The notes: a model not told the origin generated them from the letters alone. A stretch of DNA of 64,000 bases from an uncultured Desulfosporosinus sp. (GCA_927405585.1 CAKMJS010000054.1:1-64000), one strand, 5' to 3'. Counted from the stretch's first letter, positions 1 through 9,204 are shown. Translations and numbers: made by a program.

Positions 1-325
1 ACAACTCTAACAACTGTACGCTTATACTTAGTGTAGCACGTGCTTCCTGATTATTGTTCCCCTAAACAGAGTTTTCACTAAAAAAAGGATGTAGACTTTT
101 CTCCCAGTCAACACCCTGAATACCCAAAAAATATTTTTTTAATCTCTAGATTAGAGATTGTTACATGTTTATTACTTATCATAGAAATGACGCTATAGTT
201 GTCGTTCGTATGACTATTATTTTATCTTAAACAAGACCGTTATTTTGTCAGGAAGATGACATTTTTACTTTAAATGTTGAAGTAGCGAGTAACCAATTGT
301 CATCATTTCAAAAAGCTACCCGATT
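1..325. other. gene-free end region, AT-rich
   Basis: No convincing gene is visible on either strand. The longest reading frames here are about 20 codons and lack ribosome binding sites. The only structure is a short hairpin near 141-159, listed separately. Confidence 0.6.
133..159 (-). terminator. possible intrinsic terminator
   Basis: An 8-bp stem (141-148 with 152-159) has a 3-base loop. Read on the minus strand it is followed by a run of T. It could end transcription from the Cys-rich gene, about 190 bases upstream on that strand. Confidence 0.45.
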
Positions 326-373
326 GTAACAATGTTTAAGCTTAAGGCTATGCTTTAAGCTTATATTTGTTAC
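326..373. repeat. long imperfect inverted repeat over a stop codon
   Basis: GTAACAA at 326-332 pairs with TTGTTAC at 367-373. A second arm pair rich in TTAAGCTTAA lies inside, with the apex near 346-353. The repeat spans the last codons and stop of the Cys-rich gene. On the minus strand a T5 run lies about ten bases beyond it, so it may act as a terminator or as a 3' mRNA stabiliser. Confidence 0.5.
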
Positions 374-584
374 CCTTCGATTTATGGCGGGAAGCTGGAG
401 TTGGGTTATCCGTATTTAATAATATATCGTCAATTTCGATTTCGGCGTAATCGCCATCAGGAAATTCGATACATTGACCACAATTATCACATTGTCTGTT
501 TGGATTTTGATCACATTGATCACACTCGCCGCATTCAGTGCATGAACGATCTTCTAATACGCATGCTTCACCAAGATTTTTCAA
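348..584 (-). CDS. small Cys-rich protein, unknown function
   Basis: A 78-residue protein of no family I recognise. Eight cysteines occur as C8, then C15-x2-C18-x2-C21-x2-C24, then C32-x2-C35-x2-C38, spaced by Asp, Glu, Gln and Asn. The C terminus turns acidic and then Lys-rich. The spacing suits a zinc or iron-sulfur site, but that is inference. The TTG start lies about ten bases after a GGAGG box. The gene follows the carboxypeptidase stop by 23 bases, so it may share its transcript. A long inverted repeat covers the stop codon. Confidence 0.65.
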   Translation of the reverse strand: MKNLGEACVLEDRSCTECGECDQCDQNPNRQCDNCGQCIEFPDGDYAEIEIDDILLNTDNPTPASRHKSKGNKYKLKA

Positions 585-607
585 GTTCTACGATCCTCCA
601 TTTAATA

Positions 608-1609
608 TTAAAATACTCCAGGACTCAAAATTAGAGATTTAGGGTCTTTAGCCAGGTCTCTAAGAGCAGCTGTCGGCCGCTGATCTGCCCACCCCTCATC
701 CAGTAACTTGACAGTGTCGTTGTAGCGATTCTTGCTCCCCAATAAGACGAGTAATAACTCTCCGTCTGGTCTTTTGACATAGGATACCAGGCACTGACCA
801 GCCTCAGTGGTTGTACCCGTTTTAAGTCCTTCATCTCCAGGATAAATCCCCAGAAGACGGTTTGTATTCTCTGATTCGGCTTGAAGAAGCACACCTCGTT
901 TATCTTTCCATTGAATTCGAGCGCGAGGTTCTTTGACATAGTTCATAAGACTTTCATTTTTAAGGAATTGGCTTGAAATGATACTCAGGTCATTTGCAGT
1001 GGTGTATTGGTCAGGATCAGGCATTCCATGAGGATTCATAAATTGGCTATCTTCGCATCCGAGACTTGCTGCAAATTTGTTCATTTCCTCTGCAAAGGCA
1101 GGGATTGAACCACTGATTTTTACTGCTAGGGCTGCAGCAGCATCATTAGCACTGTGAACAAATAGTGCAGTTAAGAGTTGTTGAACTGATATTTCATCTC
1201 CAGGGCTAAGACCAAGCTGTGAGCCTTCCAAATTGACTTCATTACCAACACGTATGATATCTGTTTCTTGTAGAGAATTGATAGCTATAAGTCCGGTGAG
1301 GAGCTTTGTTGTACTCGCGGGTGCTCGTTTTAAGTCAGCATTGTATGCTTTCAAAATCTGATTTGTTTTGGGATCCATAAGAAGATAGCTTTCATCTTGG
1401 GTTGAGAGATCCTTTGACGAGATCAAAGTTTTGGAATTAAGTGAGGTTGGCTTGGTCTCTGTTGTAGCGATAAGCAGCCCATTAGCTATAGTCGGACTAA
1501 TGTAATGAAATCCGATATACGATACAGTACTGATGAGAATTATTAGAAATAGAATTGGTAACTTAGAACTTGAAGTACGTTTCGGGATGCGTTTTGAAGA
1601 ATGTTTCAA
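608..1609 (-). CDS. D-alanyl-D-alanine carboxypeptidase (peptidase S11)
   Basis: A 333-residue low-molecular-weight penicillin-binding protein. Enzymes of this family remove the terminal D-Ala from peptidoglycan stem peptides outside the membrane. All three active-site motifs are present: S99-T-T-K102, S153-A-N155 and K263-T-G265. A hydrophobic segment at about residues 18-37 is a signal anchor. It is shorter than DacA and lacks a long C-terminal beta domain and amphipathic tail, closer to DacF-like or sporulation enzymes. The TTG start is preceded by GGGGG at good spacing. An M23 peptidase gene lies upstream on the same strand, so both may remodel the wall. Confidence 0.9.
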   Translation of the reverse strand: MKHSSKRIPKRTSSSKLPILFLIILISTVSYIGFHYISPTIANGLLIATTETKPTSLNSKTLISSKDLSTQDESYLLMDPKTNQILKAYNADLKRAPASTTKLLTGLIAINSLQETDIIRVGNEVNLEGSQLGLSPGDEISVQQLLTALFVHSANDAAAALAVKISGSIPAFAEEMNKFAASLGCEDSQFMNPHGMPDPDQYTTANDLSIISSQFLKNESLMNYVKEPRARIQWKDKRGVLLQAESENTNRLLGIYPGDEGLKTGTTTEAGQCLVSYVKRPDGELLLVLLGSKNRYNDTVKLLDEGWADQRPTAALRDLAKDPKSLILSPGVF

Positions 1610-1784
1610 TGAATACCCCCACTTTAAAAAACTAGTTCAGCAACTTTCATTAAGCAAAATATCCCTTATAAATTTATATAATCATAATATTAATAACGTT
1701 ATTATAACGAATCTAAGGATTAGGAGCAAGTTTTTACATAAACCTAGTGTTACTAAATGCATAGTGTCATTTCAAACTACAAAC

Positions 1785-2582
1785 CTACATTTCTCCCCAA
1801 TACCTCCATACCTCTATAAAGGGATATGGGTTAATCCATTGCTCGTTAGGTATCTCTATTCCAAAATGAAGATGATCTGGTGTTGTTAACGCATCACCAG
1901 TATGCCCCATAGTCCCTAAGGATTCCCCTGCCTTAACTCGTTTCCCTTTAACTAGCTCTGTTGAAATAGATTGGAGATGAGCGTAATAGTAATAATTCCC
2001 ATCATCTCCTCGTATACCGACACGTTCTCCGCCCAATCGATTCCACCCTAACTGCTCAATTTTTCCATCACAGACACTGACTATCGGAGTTCCTTCTTTG
2101 CCAAAAAGGTCAGTTCCTTCATGCCTGCGTTTTCCTCCTTCACGATCTGCTCCAAACGTATTATCAAACCAAGTTTTACCGATAACGGGAAATTGATATT
2201 TATAAGGCTGGTAAAAAGGGTATTGATTAAGTATTTCAAGCCGCCTATTAATTATTTCTTGGGTATTATTTGTGACTGATCCCCAGTTCACTTTCGTGAA
2301 GGTGACCTTGTTCTTAAGCTGTTCAATAAAGGGTTGGGCTTCCCTTTCGGAGAATGTCGAACGAATCGCTAATAACTCCTCCAAGGCAATTGTTGGTGAT
2401 ATTTTATGTTCATCGATACATTGCTTCACTAATGCTGGTGACAATGAAGTTAAATATGGATAGACATCCGATTGTAGTGTGGGCGTACGGTGTAAACCCT
2501 GCCAAGCAATAATAGCCAATAGAATTAGAAACCCAAACTGAACAATTAATCGTTTCATTTTTGATTTTTCTGGTTTTTTCAT
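1785..2582 (-). CDS. M23 family metallopeptidase (cell-wall endopeptidase)
   Basis: A 265-residue membrane-anchored protein. A transmembrane segment spans about residues 11-29 and a LytM/M23 domain fills residues 145-255. Zinc-site residues are visible: H154 and D158 in HEGTD, H202, and H237-L-H239. Known members cut peptide crosslinks in peptidoglycan, and SpoIIQ-like members act in sporulation. The middle region (40-130) is unassigned. I chose the ATG at 2582 because GGGGGAGGGG stands just before it; longer frames would run through the lexA promoter. It diverges from lexA, and the LexA box between them could affect both genes. Confidence 0.85.
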   Translation of the reverse strand: MKKPEKSKMKRLIVQFGFLILLAIIAWQGLHRTPTLQSDVYPYLTSLSPALVKQCIDEHKISPTIALEELLAIRSTFSEREAQPFIEQLKNKVTFTKVNWGSVTNNTQEIINRRLEILNQYPFYQPYKYQFPVIGKTWFDNTFGADREGGKRRHEGTDLFGKEGTPIVSVCDGKIEQLGWNRLGGERVGIRGDDGNYYYYAHLQSISTELVKGKRVKAGESLGTMGHTGDALTTPDHLHFGIEIPNEQWINPYPFIEVWRYWGEM

Positions 2583-2620
2583 TGTCCCCTCCCCCACTTC
2601 CGATAATATTGACAATTTAA

Positions 2621-2634
2621 CGAACATTTGTTTG
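2621..2634. promoter_or_regulatory. LexA operator (SOS box)
   Basis: CGAACATTTGTTTG matches the Gram-positive LexA consensus CGAAC-RNRY-GTTYG at all but one central position. It overlaps the -35 region of lexA, as expected for autorepression. Confidence 0.75.
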
Positions 2635-2660
2635 CACTTTGTTTCGATGAATGATAAAAT
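2632..2660 (+). promoter_or_regulatory. lexA promoter
   Basis: TTGCAC (2632-2637) and TAAAAT (2655-2660) are separated by 17 bases. The LexA box overlaps the -35 element. Transcription would begin near 2667, after the ATG at 2651, which supports the later lexA start at 2690. Confidence 0.6.
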
Positions 2661-2689
2661 TAATGAAAAGATTGGGGGGGGTTGAAATA

Positions 2690-3307
2690 ATGTACCCAGA
2701 TTTGTCACAACGGCAAACAAATATTTTAGAGTTTATTAAACAAGAAATACGTAAAAAAGGATATCCACCTGCCGTACGAGAAATTGGCGAAGCTGTAGGG
2801 TTACTATCTAGCTCTACTGTGCATGGTCATCTGCAAACGTTAGAGGATAAAGGATATATTCGACGTGATCCCACAAAGCCTCGTGCGATCGAAATTCTGG
2901 ATAGTTCTAGTGACATTCTCGAAGCAAAAAAGGTCGTTCACATACCCATTGTAGGCCGAGTCACCGCTGGGCAACCTATTTTAGCTGTAGAAAACATTGA
3001 AGGCACCTTTCCCCTTCCTGTTGAAGTTGTTCGCCAAGATAACGTTTTCATGCTAAGGGTTCAGGGAGACAGTATGATAGGTGCAGGAATATTAGATGGT
3101 GATTTAATTATTGTTCGTCAACAGAATGAGGCTCGTAACGGTGAAATTGTCGTTGCGTTAATTGGAGATGAAGCAACGGTTAAGCGCTTTTTTAAGGAAA
3201 GAACTCTTATTCGACTTCAGCCGGAGAACCCATCCATGGAACCAATTTATTCTCAGGATGTCTCGATTTTAGGAAAAGTTGTTGGTGTTTTTCGCACTCT
3301 TCACTAA
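2690..3307 (+). CDS. lexA: SOS repressor LexA
   Basis: A 205-residue transcriptional repressor of DNA-damage genes that cleaves itself when stimulated by RecA filaments. The N-terminal winged helix spans about residues 1-70. The cleavage bond is A93-G94 in VTAGQ, and the catalytic pair is S128 (GDSM) and K165 (ATVKRF). The start at 2690 follows a run of eight G at good distance; an upstream in-frame ATG at 2651 falls inside the promoter. A LexA box at 2621-2634 indicates self-regulation. The gene is monocistronic, facing ddl across a shared terminator. Confidence 0.95.
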   Translation: MYPDLSQRQTNILEFIKQEIRKKGYPPAVREIGEAVGLLSSSTVHGHLQTLEDKGYIRRDPTKPRAIEILDSSSDILEAKKVVHIPIVGRVTAGQPILAVENIEGTFPLPVEVVRQDNVFMLRVQGDSMIGAGILDGDLIIVRQQNEARNGEIVVALIGDEATVKRFFKERTLIRLQPENPSMEPIYSQDVSILGKVVGVFRTLH

Positions 3308-3376
3308 ACTGAGAAAGCCTCTACATATTGATATGCACTACAAATCAAAGTTACGCTACAATTTCAATTATTGAAT

Positions 3377-3411
3377 TAAGGGGAGCAGATAATGTAAATC
3401 TGCTCCCCTTA
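3377..3411. terminator. bidirectional terminator between lexA and ddl
   Basis: A perfect 14-bp stem (3377-3390 with 3398-3411) has a 7-base loop. It lies between the converging lexA and D-Ala-D-Ala ligase genes. Confidence 0.8.
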
Positions 3412-3422
3412 CTATGTTTCTG

Positions 3423-4526
3423 TTAATCACGAGAAATTTTACAGTTTTGTTTATCCTGAAAACGTTCTAACCCTAATGAAATTAGTCGATTGATCAGTTC
3501 AGAATATGGAATTCCTGACGCCTCCCAAAGTTTAGGATACATCGATATCTCAGTAAATCCCGGCAAGGTATTAATTTCATTAAGGAAGATATCATTTTCA
3601 GGAGTTACAAAGAAATCAACTCGACTCAGCCCACTAGCTTCTACGGCACGGAAAGCTTCAATAGCCATTTCCTTGATACGTACAATTACAGCTTCATCCA
3701 GAGGTGCTGGAATTAATAAGCTAGAGCCAATATTTGAATACTTTGCTTCGTAGGTGTAAAACTCATGGGCTGGTTTTACTTCTCCAGGAATTGAAGCTTT
3801 TGGAGCATCATTTCCCAGGACGGCCACTTCAATTTCTTGTCCAGTAATATTTTGTTCTATGACAATTTTGCGATCAAATATGGTCGCAACATCCAAGGCT
3901 GCAGATAATTCTTCACGGTGGCGTGCTTTAGAGATACCTACACTCGATCCTAGATTGGCCGGCTTTACAAAGCAGGGATAACCAATCTTAGTTTCAATTT
4001 CATCAAGGCAGGTTTCCCGCCGACTCAGTAAGTCTGAGCGCAGGAGAGTCACATAGCGTGCTTGGGGTAAGTCTCTCTCATGGAAGACTGCCTTCATTCG
4101 ATCTTTATCCATCCCTAGAGACGATCCTAAAACCCCAGACCCTACATAGGGTACATTCGCCATTTCAAGTAATCCCTGGAGAGTTCCATCCTCCCCATAT
4201 GGACCATGTAGCACGGGGAAAATAATGTCAAATTGTCCCTGGTTAGGAAGAGATTGGCCATCTAAGGCCAAAAAATGTGGATTTGTTGGATCTATGATGA
4301 GTGTAACTTGGCGTATCTGCTCAGCCGGAGGAAACCCTTCTCTGATCAGCGTTTCGGGAAGAACACCCCAAAACCATTGGCCTTGTTTATTAATTCCGAT
4401 CGTTTCTACATTATAACGTGCTCGATCAATTGCTTTGAATATGGACTGGGCTGAATTTAAGGAAACTTCATGTTCTCCTGAACGCCCACCAAACAAAATT
4501 AGCACTCTTAGTTTTTGATCTTCCAC
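3423..4526 (-). CDS. ddl: D-alanine--D-alanine ligase
   Basis: A cytoplasmic ATP-grasp ligase that joins two D-Ala for the peptidoglycan precursor. Typical features are the N-terminal GGRSGEHEVSLNSA motif, a central ATP-grasp fold with CFVKPANLGSSVGISK, and the Mg-binding C terminus with FLNEINTLPGFT. The Tyr in the VLHGPYGEDG region suits a normal D-Ala:D-Ala enzyme. I chose the GTG start at 4526 just downstream of AGAGGGTGGGG. A TTG six codons earlier is possible but lacks a site. At about 367 residues it has the usual length. lepB lies upstream on the same strand behind its own terminator. Confidence 0.95.
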   Translation of the reverse strand: MEDQKLRVLILFGGRSGEHEVSLNSAQSIFKAIDRARYNVETIGINKQGQWFWGVLPETLIREGFPPAEQIRQVTLIIDPTNPHFLALDGQSLPNQGQFDIIFPVLHGPYGEDGTLQGLLEMANVPYVGSGVLGSSLGMDKDRMKAVFHERDLPQARYVTLLRSDLLSRRETCLDEIETKIGYPCFVKPANLGSSVGISKARHREELSAALDVATIFDRKIVIEQNITGQEIEVAVLGNDAPKASIPGEVKPAHEFYTYEAKYSNIGSSLLIPAPLDEAVIVRIKEMAIEAFRAVEASGLSRVDFFVTPENDIFLNEINTLPGFTEISMYPKLWEASGIPYSELINRLISLGLERFQDKQNCKISRD

Positions 4527-4601
4527 AAAGCCCCACCCTCTCAATTATGTAATTGAATACTGATAAAATAGTAACTGATAAAAGTATATGCTCAACAAAA
4601 G

Positions 4602-4630
4602 AAAAAAGCTCTCACCTAACGAGCAAGAGC
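4602..4630 (-). terminator. terminator overlapping the lepB stop
   Basis: GCTCT (4608-4612) and AGAGC (4626-4630) form a short stem over the last lepB codons. Six T follow on the minus strand. Confidence 0.55.
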
Positions 4631-5161
4631 ACCTATTTGATCCATTGGCCAATAGCGGAATAGACTTCGCCCAGTAATATTTTGTGCAGGTAAAAAGCCC
4701 CACTCTCTTGAGTCAGCACTATTGTTGCGATTATCTCCCATAACGAAGACGGTATTTTCAGGGACAACGATCGGTTCGAAATCATTTCTTGATTTTTCTA
4801 ATATATAGGGTTCATACAGGGGTTGATCGTTTACGTAGGTAACGTGATTACGTATTTCAAGTTTGTCTCCTGCCACACCAACCACTCGTTTAATAAAGTC
4901 CTCTGTCGCGTGAGCACTTGGTGGTGGATGAAAGACAATAATATCTCCTCGATTAATATGGTCAAAGTGTTTGAAGAAAAACTTATCCACGATGACACGG
5001 TCTTCCAGTTGAATTGTCGGCAGCATTGAACCAGTAGGGACTTTGCGAGCTTCAATAACATAGGTACGCAATACCCACGAAAGTGCGAACGCAATAAGAA
5101 CAATTTCCGCTAGTTCAATCAAAAAACGCACTGTGCTTTTCGGCGACTCAGAATCTCCCAT
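4616..5161 (-). CDS. lepB: signal peptidase I
   Basis: A 181-residue membrane serine protease that removes signal peptides from exported preproteins. One N-terminal transmembrane segment (about residues 12-31) is followed by the extracytoplasmic catalytic domain. S45 (PTGSMLPT) and K91 (FIKRVVG) form the Ser-Lys dyad, and the GDNRNNSADSREWG box is also present. The size and single membrane segment match the Bacillus SipS type. AAAGGGG lies before the ATG. It is followed by ddl, although a terminator-like hairpin overlaps its stop. Confidence 0.95.
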   Translation of the reverse strand: MGDSESPKSTVRFLIELAEIVLIAFALSWVLRTYVIEARKVPTGSMLPTIQLEDRVIVDKFFFKHFDHINRGDIIVFHPPPSAHATEDFIKRVVGVAGDKLEIRNHVTYVNDQPLYEPYILEKSRNDFEPIVVPENTVFVMGDNRNNSADSREWGFLPAQNITGRSLFRYWPMDQIGALAR

Positions 5162-5259
5162 AATTCACCCCTTTCTACCCTTTCATATTAACACAGTTGT
5201 AGGCGTGTTTGAAAGAAAGACTGCTCTGATCGAAAATCGTTTCGATAAAAATCGAAGAG

Positions 5260-6525
5260 TTATCTTATTAGCCCTTGCTGCCATAAATTAAGTGCTGCTA
5301 AAACATTTCCCATCTGAACATATATATGAGAAATGCCCCCTTGCTGATAGACAATATAGGGTTCTCGAAGTGGACCGTCCGCAGAAAACTCGCTGGTTGA
5401 ACCTTGAATAAACGTACCTCCTGCCATGATGACTTCGTCATCATATCCGGGCATTCCAGAAGGAATGGGTAAAGCATGAGAATCTATCGGTGATCCTTTC
5501 TGAATACCCTGACAGAAGGAGATCATCTTATCTCGTGCTCCCAGTTTCACGGCTTGAATAAGATCTGTTCTAGGCGCATCTGGTTCAGGATGTACTTCAA
5601 ATCCCAAGGCTCCCCAAAATGCTGCAGAAAAAACAGCGCCTTTGATGGATTCAGAAACGGTTAAAGGACTAAAAAATAATCCCTGATAAAACAGGCGCTG
5701 CCATTCCAAGGTCGCACCCATATGCTCGCCGATTCCTGGGGCAGTCAAGCGCTGCGCTGTAAGTCTAACCAAATCTGAGCGTCCAGCCACATAACCACCC
5801 GTCGGAGCAAGACTACCGCCTAGATTTTTGATCAGCGAACCAGCCATCAAGTCTACGCCAATATCGCCGGGTTCTTGCTTCTCGACTAATTCTCCGTAGC
5901 AGTTATCTACGAAGATGATTATTTGAGGAAAGTTTGTCCGTATAAAAGTAACTAGCTCTTTGATCTGAGCAATCATCAATGAGTTTCTCCACGCATATCC
6001 TCGTGAGCGTTGAACCATCACCATATGGGTTTTATCGGTTATACTCTTACTTAAAAGTTCGTATTGTAGATTTCCTTGAGAGTCCAGTGGAATGGCGTCA
6101 TAAGAGACTCCGAAATCCATCAGGCTTCCCTGCCCTTTTCCTCTTATCCCAATGACTTCTTCAAGAGTATCGTAGGGGGGCCCACTGACAGAAATTACAT
6201 GATCTCCTGGGCGCAATACTCCAAATAAGGCGGCAGCAATAGCGTGAGTACCAGACACAAATTGACCACGTACCAGCGCAGCTTCAGTGCCTAGGATGCT
6301 CGCGACCACGCTGTCAAGGACTTCACGGCCAGAATCACCAAGACCATAACCAGTCGTGCCCTGCAAATGATAGGTTGAGACACGTTCTGCTTGGAAGGCT
6401 TTCAATACCTTTTCGTGGTTATGTGTTGCAATATCTTGTAACTCGGGAAGCTGACGTAGGAGTGATTCTTCTGCAGTAGCTACTGCATTACGAATTAACT
6501 CCGGCCATGTGGGATCAGAATACAA
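5260..6525 (-). CDS. ynbB: YnbB-type PLP enzyme (methionine gamma-lyase/aluminium-resistance family)
   Basis: A 421-residue pyridoxal-phosphate enzyme of the Cys/Met metabolism fold. The family is often labelled methionine gamma-lyase-like or aluminium-resistance protein, and its physiological substrate is not firmly known. The PLP-lysine is probably the K in SLIKNLGG, and the cofactor region contains GTHAIAAALFG and FVDNCYGE. The TTG start has GAGGAGGAAG upstream. It follows hflX by about 40 bases, matching the spoVK-hflX-ynbB order of Bacillus. In Bacillus glnR/glnA come next; here lepB does. Confidence 0.85.
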   Translation of the reverse strand: MYSDPTWPELIRNAVATAEESLLRQLPELQDIATHNHEKVLKAFQAERVSTYHLQGTTGYGLGDSGREVLDSVVASILGTEAALVRGQFVSGTHAIAAALFGVLRPGDHVISVSGPPYDTLEEVIGIRGKGQGSLMDFGVSYDAIPLDSQGNLQYELLSKSITDKTHMVMVQRSRGYAWRNSLMIAQIKELVTFIRTNFPQIIIFVDNCYGELVEKQEPGDIGVDLMAGSLIKNLGGSLAPTGGYVAGRSDLVRLTAQRLTAPGIGEHMGATLEWQRLFYQGLFFSPLTVSESIKGAVFSAAFWGALGFEVHPEPDAPRTDLIQAVKLGARDKMISFCQGIQKGSPIDSHALPIPSGMPGYDDEVIMAGGTFIQGSTSEFSADGPLREPYIVYQQGGISHIYVQMGNVLAALNLWQQGLIR

Positions 6526-6564
6526 ACAGCTTCCTCCTCAATGGGTTGAAATCAAACCAATTAA

Positions 6565-8175
6565 TCAGGTTAATAATGAGCTAACGGCACTCCAAACTGG
6601 CGTTAAGGAGTCTCCTCGTGCAAGGGACAACTCGATGGGATGTGGAAGGCGCTCTACTAGCTCGGAAATATCCTCTTCAGGCAAGAGCTTATCAACTTTA
6701 TTTAACAAAGTTATCATGGGTTTTTCATCGCACCCCAATTGCTTTAACACCTCATGCACCGTCTCAGCGTGTTGAAGTGCTTGCGGATGACTTGCATCAA
6801 CTACATGTAATAAAATATCCGCTTGCTGAACCTCTTCAAGTGTGGCTAAAAACGCCCGCAACAGTTGGGTTGGCAATTTACGAATAAAACCCACCGTGTC
6901 GCTCAGCAGAATTTCCATGGACGAGTTTACTCTGATACCACGTACAAGTGGATCTAAGGTTGCAAATAATTTATTTTCACCGGTGGGTAGATCAGATCGA
7001 CTACCGGTCTGTTCCATGGCTACTTTTAAGAACGTTGTTTTTCCAGCATTCGTATAACCGACTAAGGCAATGGTCGGTAGTCCACTCCTCGTTCTTTGAC
7101 GACGTTGCACATCTCGATGCTGAAGTACAATTTTTAATTCCTTTTCCAATTGGCTAATTCGATCTCGCATTCGACGTCGATCAAGCTCTAATTTTGTTTC
7201 ACCCGGGCCGCGTGAGCCAACTCCTGCAGTATAACGAGAAAGTGCTTGTCCCTGGCTTGAGCCAGATAAATAGGGTAATAAATGTTTAAGTTGGGCCAAT
7301 TCAACCTGAAGTTTACCTTCACGAGACTGAGCACGTTGCGCAAAAATATCCAAGATTAATCCTGTACGATCTAAGACTTTGAGCCCTGTTTCTGTCTCTA
7401 AGGTGCGTACTTGTGCCGGAGATAATTCATCATCACTAACTACGACATTGGCCTTTGTTTCCTGGATACGGTGAATTAAGTCTTCGATTTTACCGCTCCC
7501 TAAATAGCTTCGGGCCTGCCCGTAACGACGTAGTTGGACCAGTTGTCCAACTACATCCACACCTGCTGTTCGCGCCAGTTCTCGTAGCTCGATCAAATCT
7601 TCATTGTCGTCTTGGTCATTGTCTACGAGCGCGATAAGGAAAGCGCGCTCCTTACCTTTTGCTGTTTCAGTGTTGTTGGGTGTAGTCTTCGAAAAATGCG
7701 CTAAGGAGTCGTTATAATCAAACGATTGCCAGTCTTTTGAACTAAGATTAACGATAAAGGAATCGTCTTCTCCTGTTCGATAAGCAATTTGGATTCCAGT
7801 AAGTGAGCCGTCACGAACTCCAATAGAAGTCATACTTTCTAGTTGGAGGGATAACAGGGCGCTATGATCTAGTGGACTGAGTCTATAGTCCCCATTGGGA
7901 TGTGTATGAATACAACGTAAGTGTTTACCAATTGACCTTCCTTTGATCGGAGGTAGGGTTACAGTAGCATGTCGCCCTACTGCAGCCGCTAGGATTGTAC
8001 CTGGCCGAGAAAGAAATACGGCGATTTCTCGGTTCCAAAGTTGTGTCAGTCGAATCAGTTCTTCAAGGATCTCAGGATGGATTAGTTCAGAACGTTCAGT
8101 CTTAAATTCAGCAAGATCTTTAAGCTCTTGTAATTGGCTTGCCCGGATCCCTGACAATTCTCCCGAAATATCCAT
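6565..8175 (-). CDS. hflX: GTPase HflX (ribosome rescue factor)
   Basis: A large GTPase that binds the 50S subunit and splits stalled or stress-damaged ribosomes. The translated GTPase has G1 VGYTNAGKTT, G3 DTVGFI and G4 NKVDK. The HflX-specific N-terminal domain carries the glycine-rich SGSSQGQALSRYTAG and RGPGETKLE segment. About 150 additional N-terminal residues precede the usual HflX core, which begins near AFLIALVDND. This longer form is also seen in other clostridial proteins. I prefer the ATG at 8175, nine bases after GAGG; another ATG lies at 8190. Neighbours spoVK and ynbB are syntenic with Bacillus. Confidence 0.93.
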   Translation of the reverse strand: MDISGELSGIRASQLQELKDLAEFKTERSELIHPEILEELIRLTQLWNREIAVFLSRPGTILAAAVGRHATVTLPPIKGRSIGKHLRCIHTHPNGDYRLSPLDHSALLSLQLESMTSIGVRDGSLTGIQIAYRTGEDDSFIVNLSSKDWQSFDYNDSLAHFSKTTPNNTETAKGKERAFLIALVDNDQDDNEDLIELRELARTAGVDVVGQLVQLRRYGQARSYLGSGKIEDLIHRIQETKANVVVSDDELSPAQVRTLETETGLKVLDRTGLILDIFAQRAQSREGKLQVELAQLKHLLPYLSGSSQGQALSRYTAGVGSRGPGETKLELDRRRMRDRISQLEKELKIVLQHRDVQRRQRTRSGLPTIALVGYTNAGKTTFLKVAMEQTGSRSDLPTGENKLFATLDPLVRGIRVNSSMEILLSDTVGFIRKLPTQLLRAFLATLEEVQQADILLHVVDASHPQALQHAETVHEVLKQLGCDEKPMITLLNKVDKLLPEEDISELVERLPHPIELSLARGDSLTPVWSAVSSLLT

Positions 8176-8232
8176 ATCCAATAACCTCATATTCTAAGTT
8201 ATTCGTATATCTAACTAACCCAAAAGATCAGA

Positions 8233-9204
8233 TTAGAGATCTTCTAGGGTAATATCCACTGGTAAAATCTGAATTAATTCTTCGCGACTCGAGCTAGGCT
8301 GTTGAAATAGCCGAACAGCTTGTTTCCGCACTGTCTTTTCGACAAGGTTACGAACTAGCCGTGCATTACCCGCATAAGGATCAGTATTTAGTAAATTTTG
8401 CAGGTGAATGTGGAGCGCCTCCGATCCCTCTGGAGTAAGCTCATATTGTCTGGCTTTGAACATTGAATTCCCGATGGCTAACAATTCATCGAGTGTATAA
8501 TCTGGAAAATCGATATGTATCGGGAAGCGGGAGCGAAGTCCTGGATTGGTTTGCAAAAACCATCCCATTTCTTGACGATACCCGGCTAAAATCAAGACGA
8601 GATTATCCTTATTATCTTCCATAGACTTTACTAACGCATCGATGGCTTCCTTGCCGAAATCTTTCTCTCCACCACGCGCTAACGAATAGGCTTCATCAAT
8701 AAAGAGCACTCCGCCTAAGGCCTTTTTTAGTTGCTCCCTAGTCTTTTGGGCGGTATGTCCAATATATTCTCCAACAAGATCTGCTCTCTCACATTCGATC
8801 ACATGCCCTTTCTGGAGAACACCCATCTCTTTAAAAAGTCTCCCGACTAGTCGAGCTACAGTTGTTTTTCCCGTTCCAGGATTTCCACGAAAAATCATAT
8901 GTAATACGAGGGGCTCGGCAATAAGTTTTTCCCGTGTGCGCCGCTTTTGAATTTCCACAAAGGCTTGTAATTCACGAATGAGGCGTTTTACGGTTACTAA
9001 TCCTATATAAGCTTCCAATTCATTAAGAATCTCCGCAACTCTATCTTTGTCCTTTTCAAGGGAAGCAGGATTATTCTTACGATTTCGTCCATTTCCCAGC
9101 AGTTCTGACACAGGAGTAATAATCTGTGCAGTTTCACGTGGCAAGGGAGATTGGATAACCGGAGCTTGAAGATTGTCTGGTCTAAACGTTACACGGATTG
9201 TCAT
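8233..9204 (-). CDS. spoVK: stage V sporulation protein K (AAA ATPase)
   Basis: A 323-residue AAA+ ATPase of the CbbX/SpoVK family, needed in Bacillus for late spore maturation. Walker A is GNPGTGKTT near residue 110, Walker B is GVLFIDEAYSLARGG, and the arginine-finger region includes NPGLRSRFP. The first 60 residues are a variable leader. The ATG at 9204 is preferred; the GTG four codons earlier lies inside the GGGAGGTG binding site. It sits between typA and hflX, in the conserved hfq-spoVK-hflX neighbourhood. Its presence supports a spore-forming host. Confidence 0.92.
   Translation of the reverse strand: MTIRVTFRPDNLQAPVIQSPLPRETAQIITPVSELLGNGRNRKNNPASLEKDKDRVAEILNELEAYIGLVTVKRLIRELQAFVEIQKRRTREKLIAEPLVLHMIFRGNPGTGKTTVARLVGRLFKEMGVLQKGHVIECERADLVGEYIGHTAQKTREQLKKALGGVLFIDEAYSLARGGEKDFGKEAIDALVKSMEDNKDNLVLILAGYRQEMGWFLQTNPGLRSRFPIHIDFPDYTLDELLAIGNSMFKARQYELTPEGSEALHIHLQNLLNTDPYAGNARLVRNLVEKTVRKQAVRLFQQPSSSREELIQILPVDITLEDL

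Noticed and set aside
165-230. 21-codon plus-strand frame in the gene-free left end
   Set aside because: No ribosome binding site, no terminator and unremarkable composition; reads like chance.
631-939. 102-codon frame inside the first carboxypeptidase
   Set aside because: It lies in another frame of a gene with all active-site motifs intact; a shadow frame, not a second gene.
2651-2689. Longer lexA start at 2651
   Set aside because: The ATG falls inside the -10 region and has no ribosome binding site, while 2690 has both.
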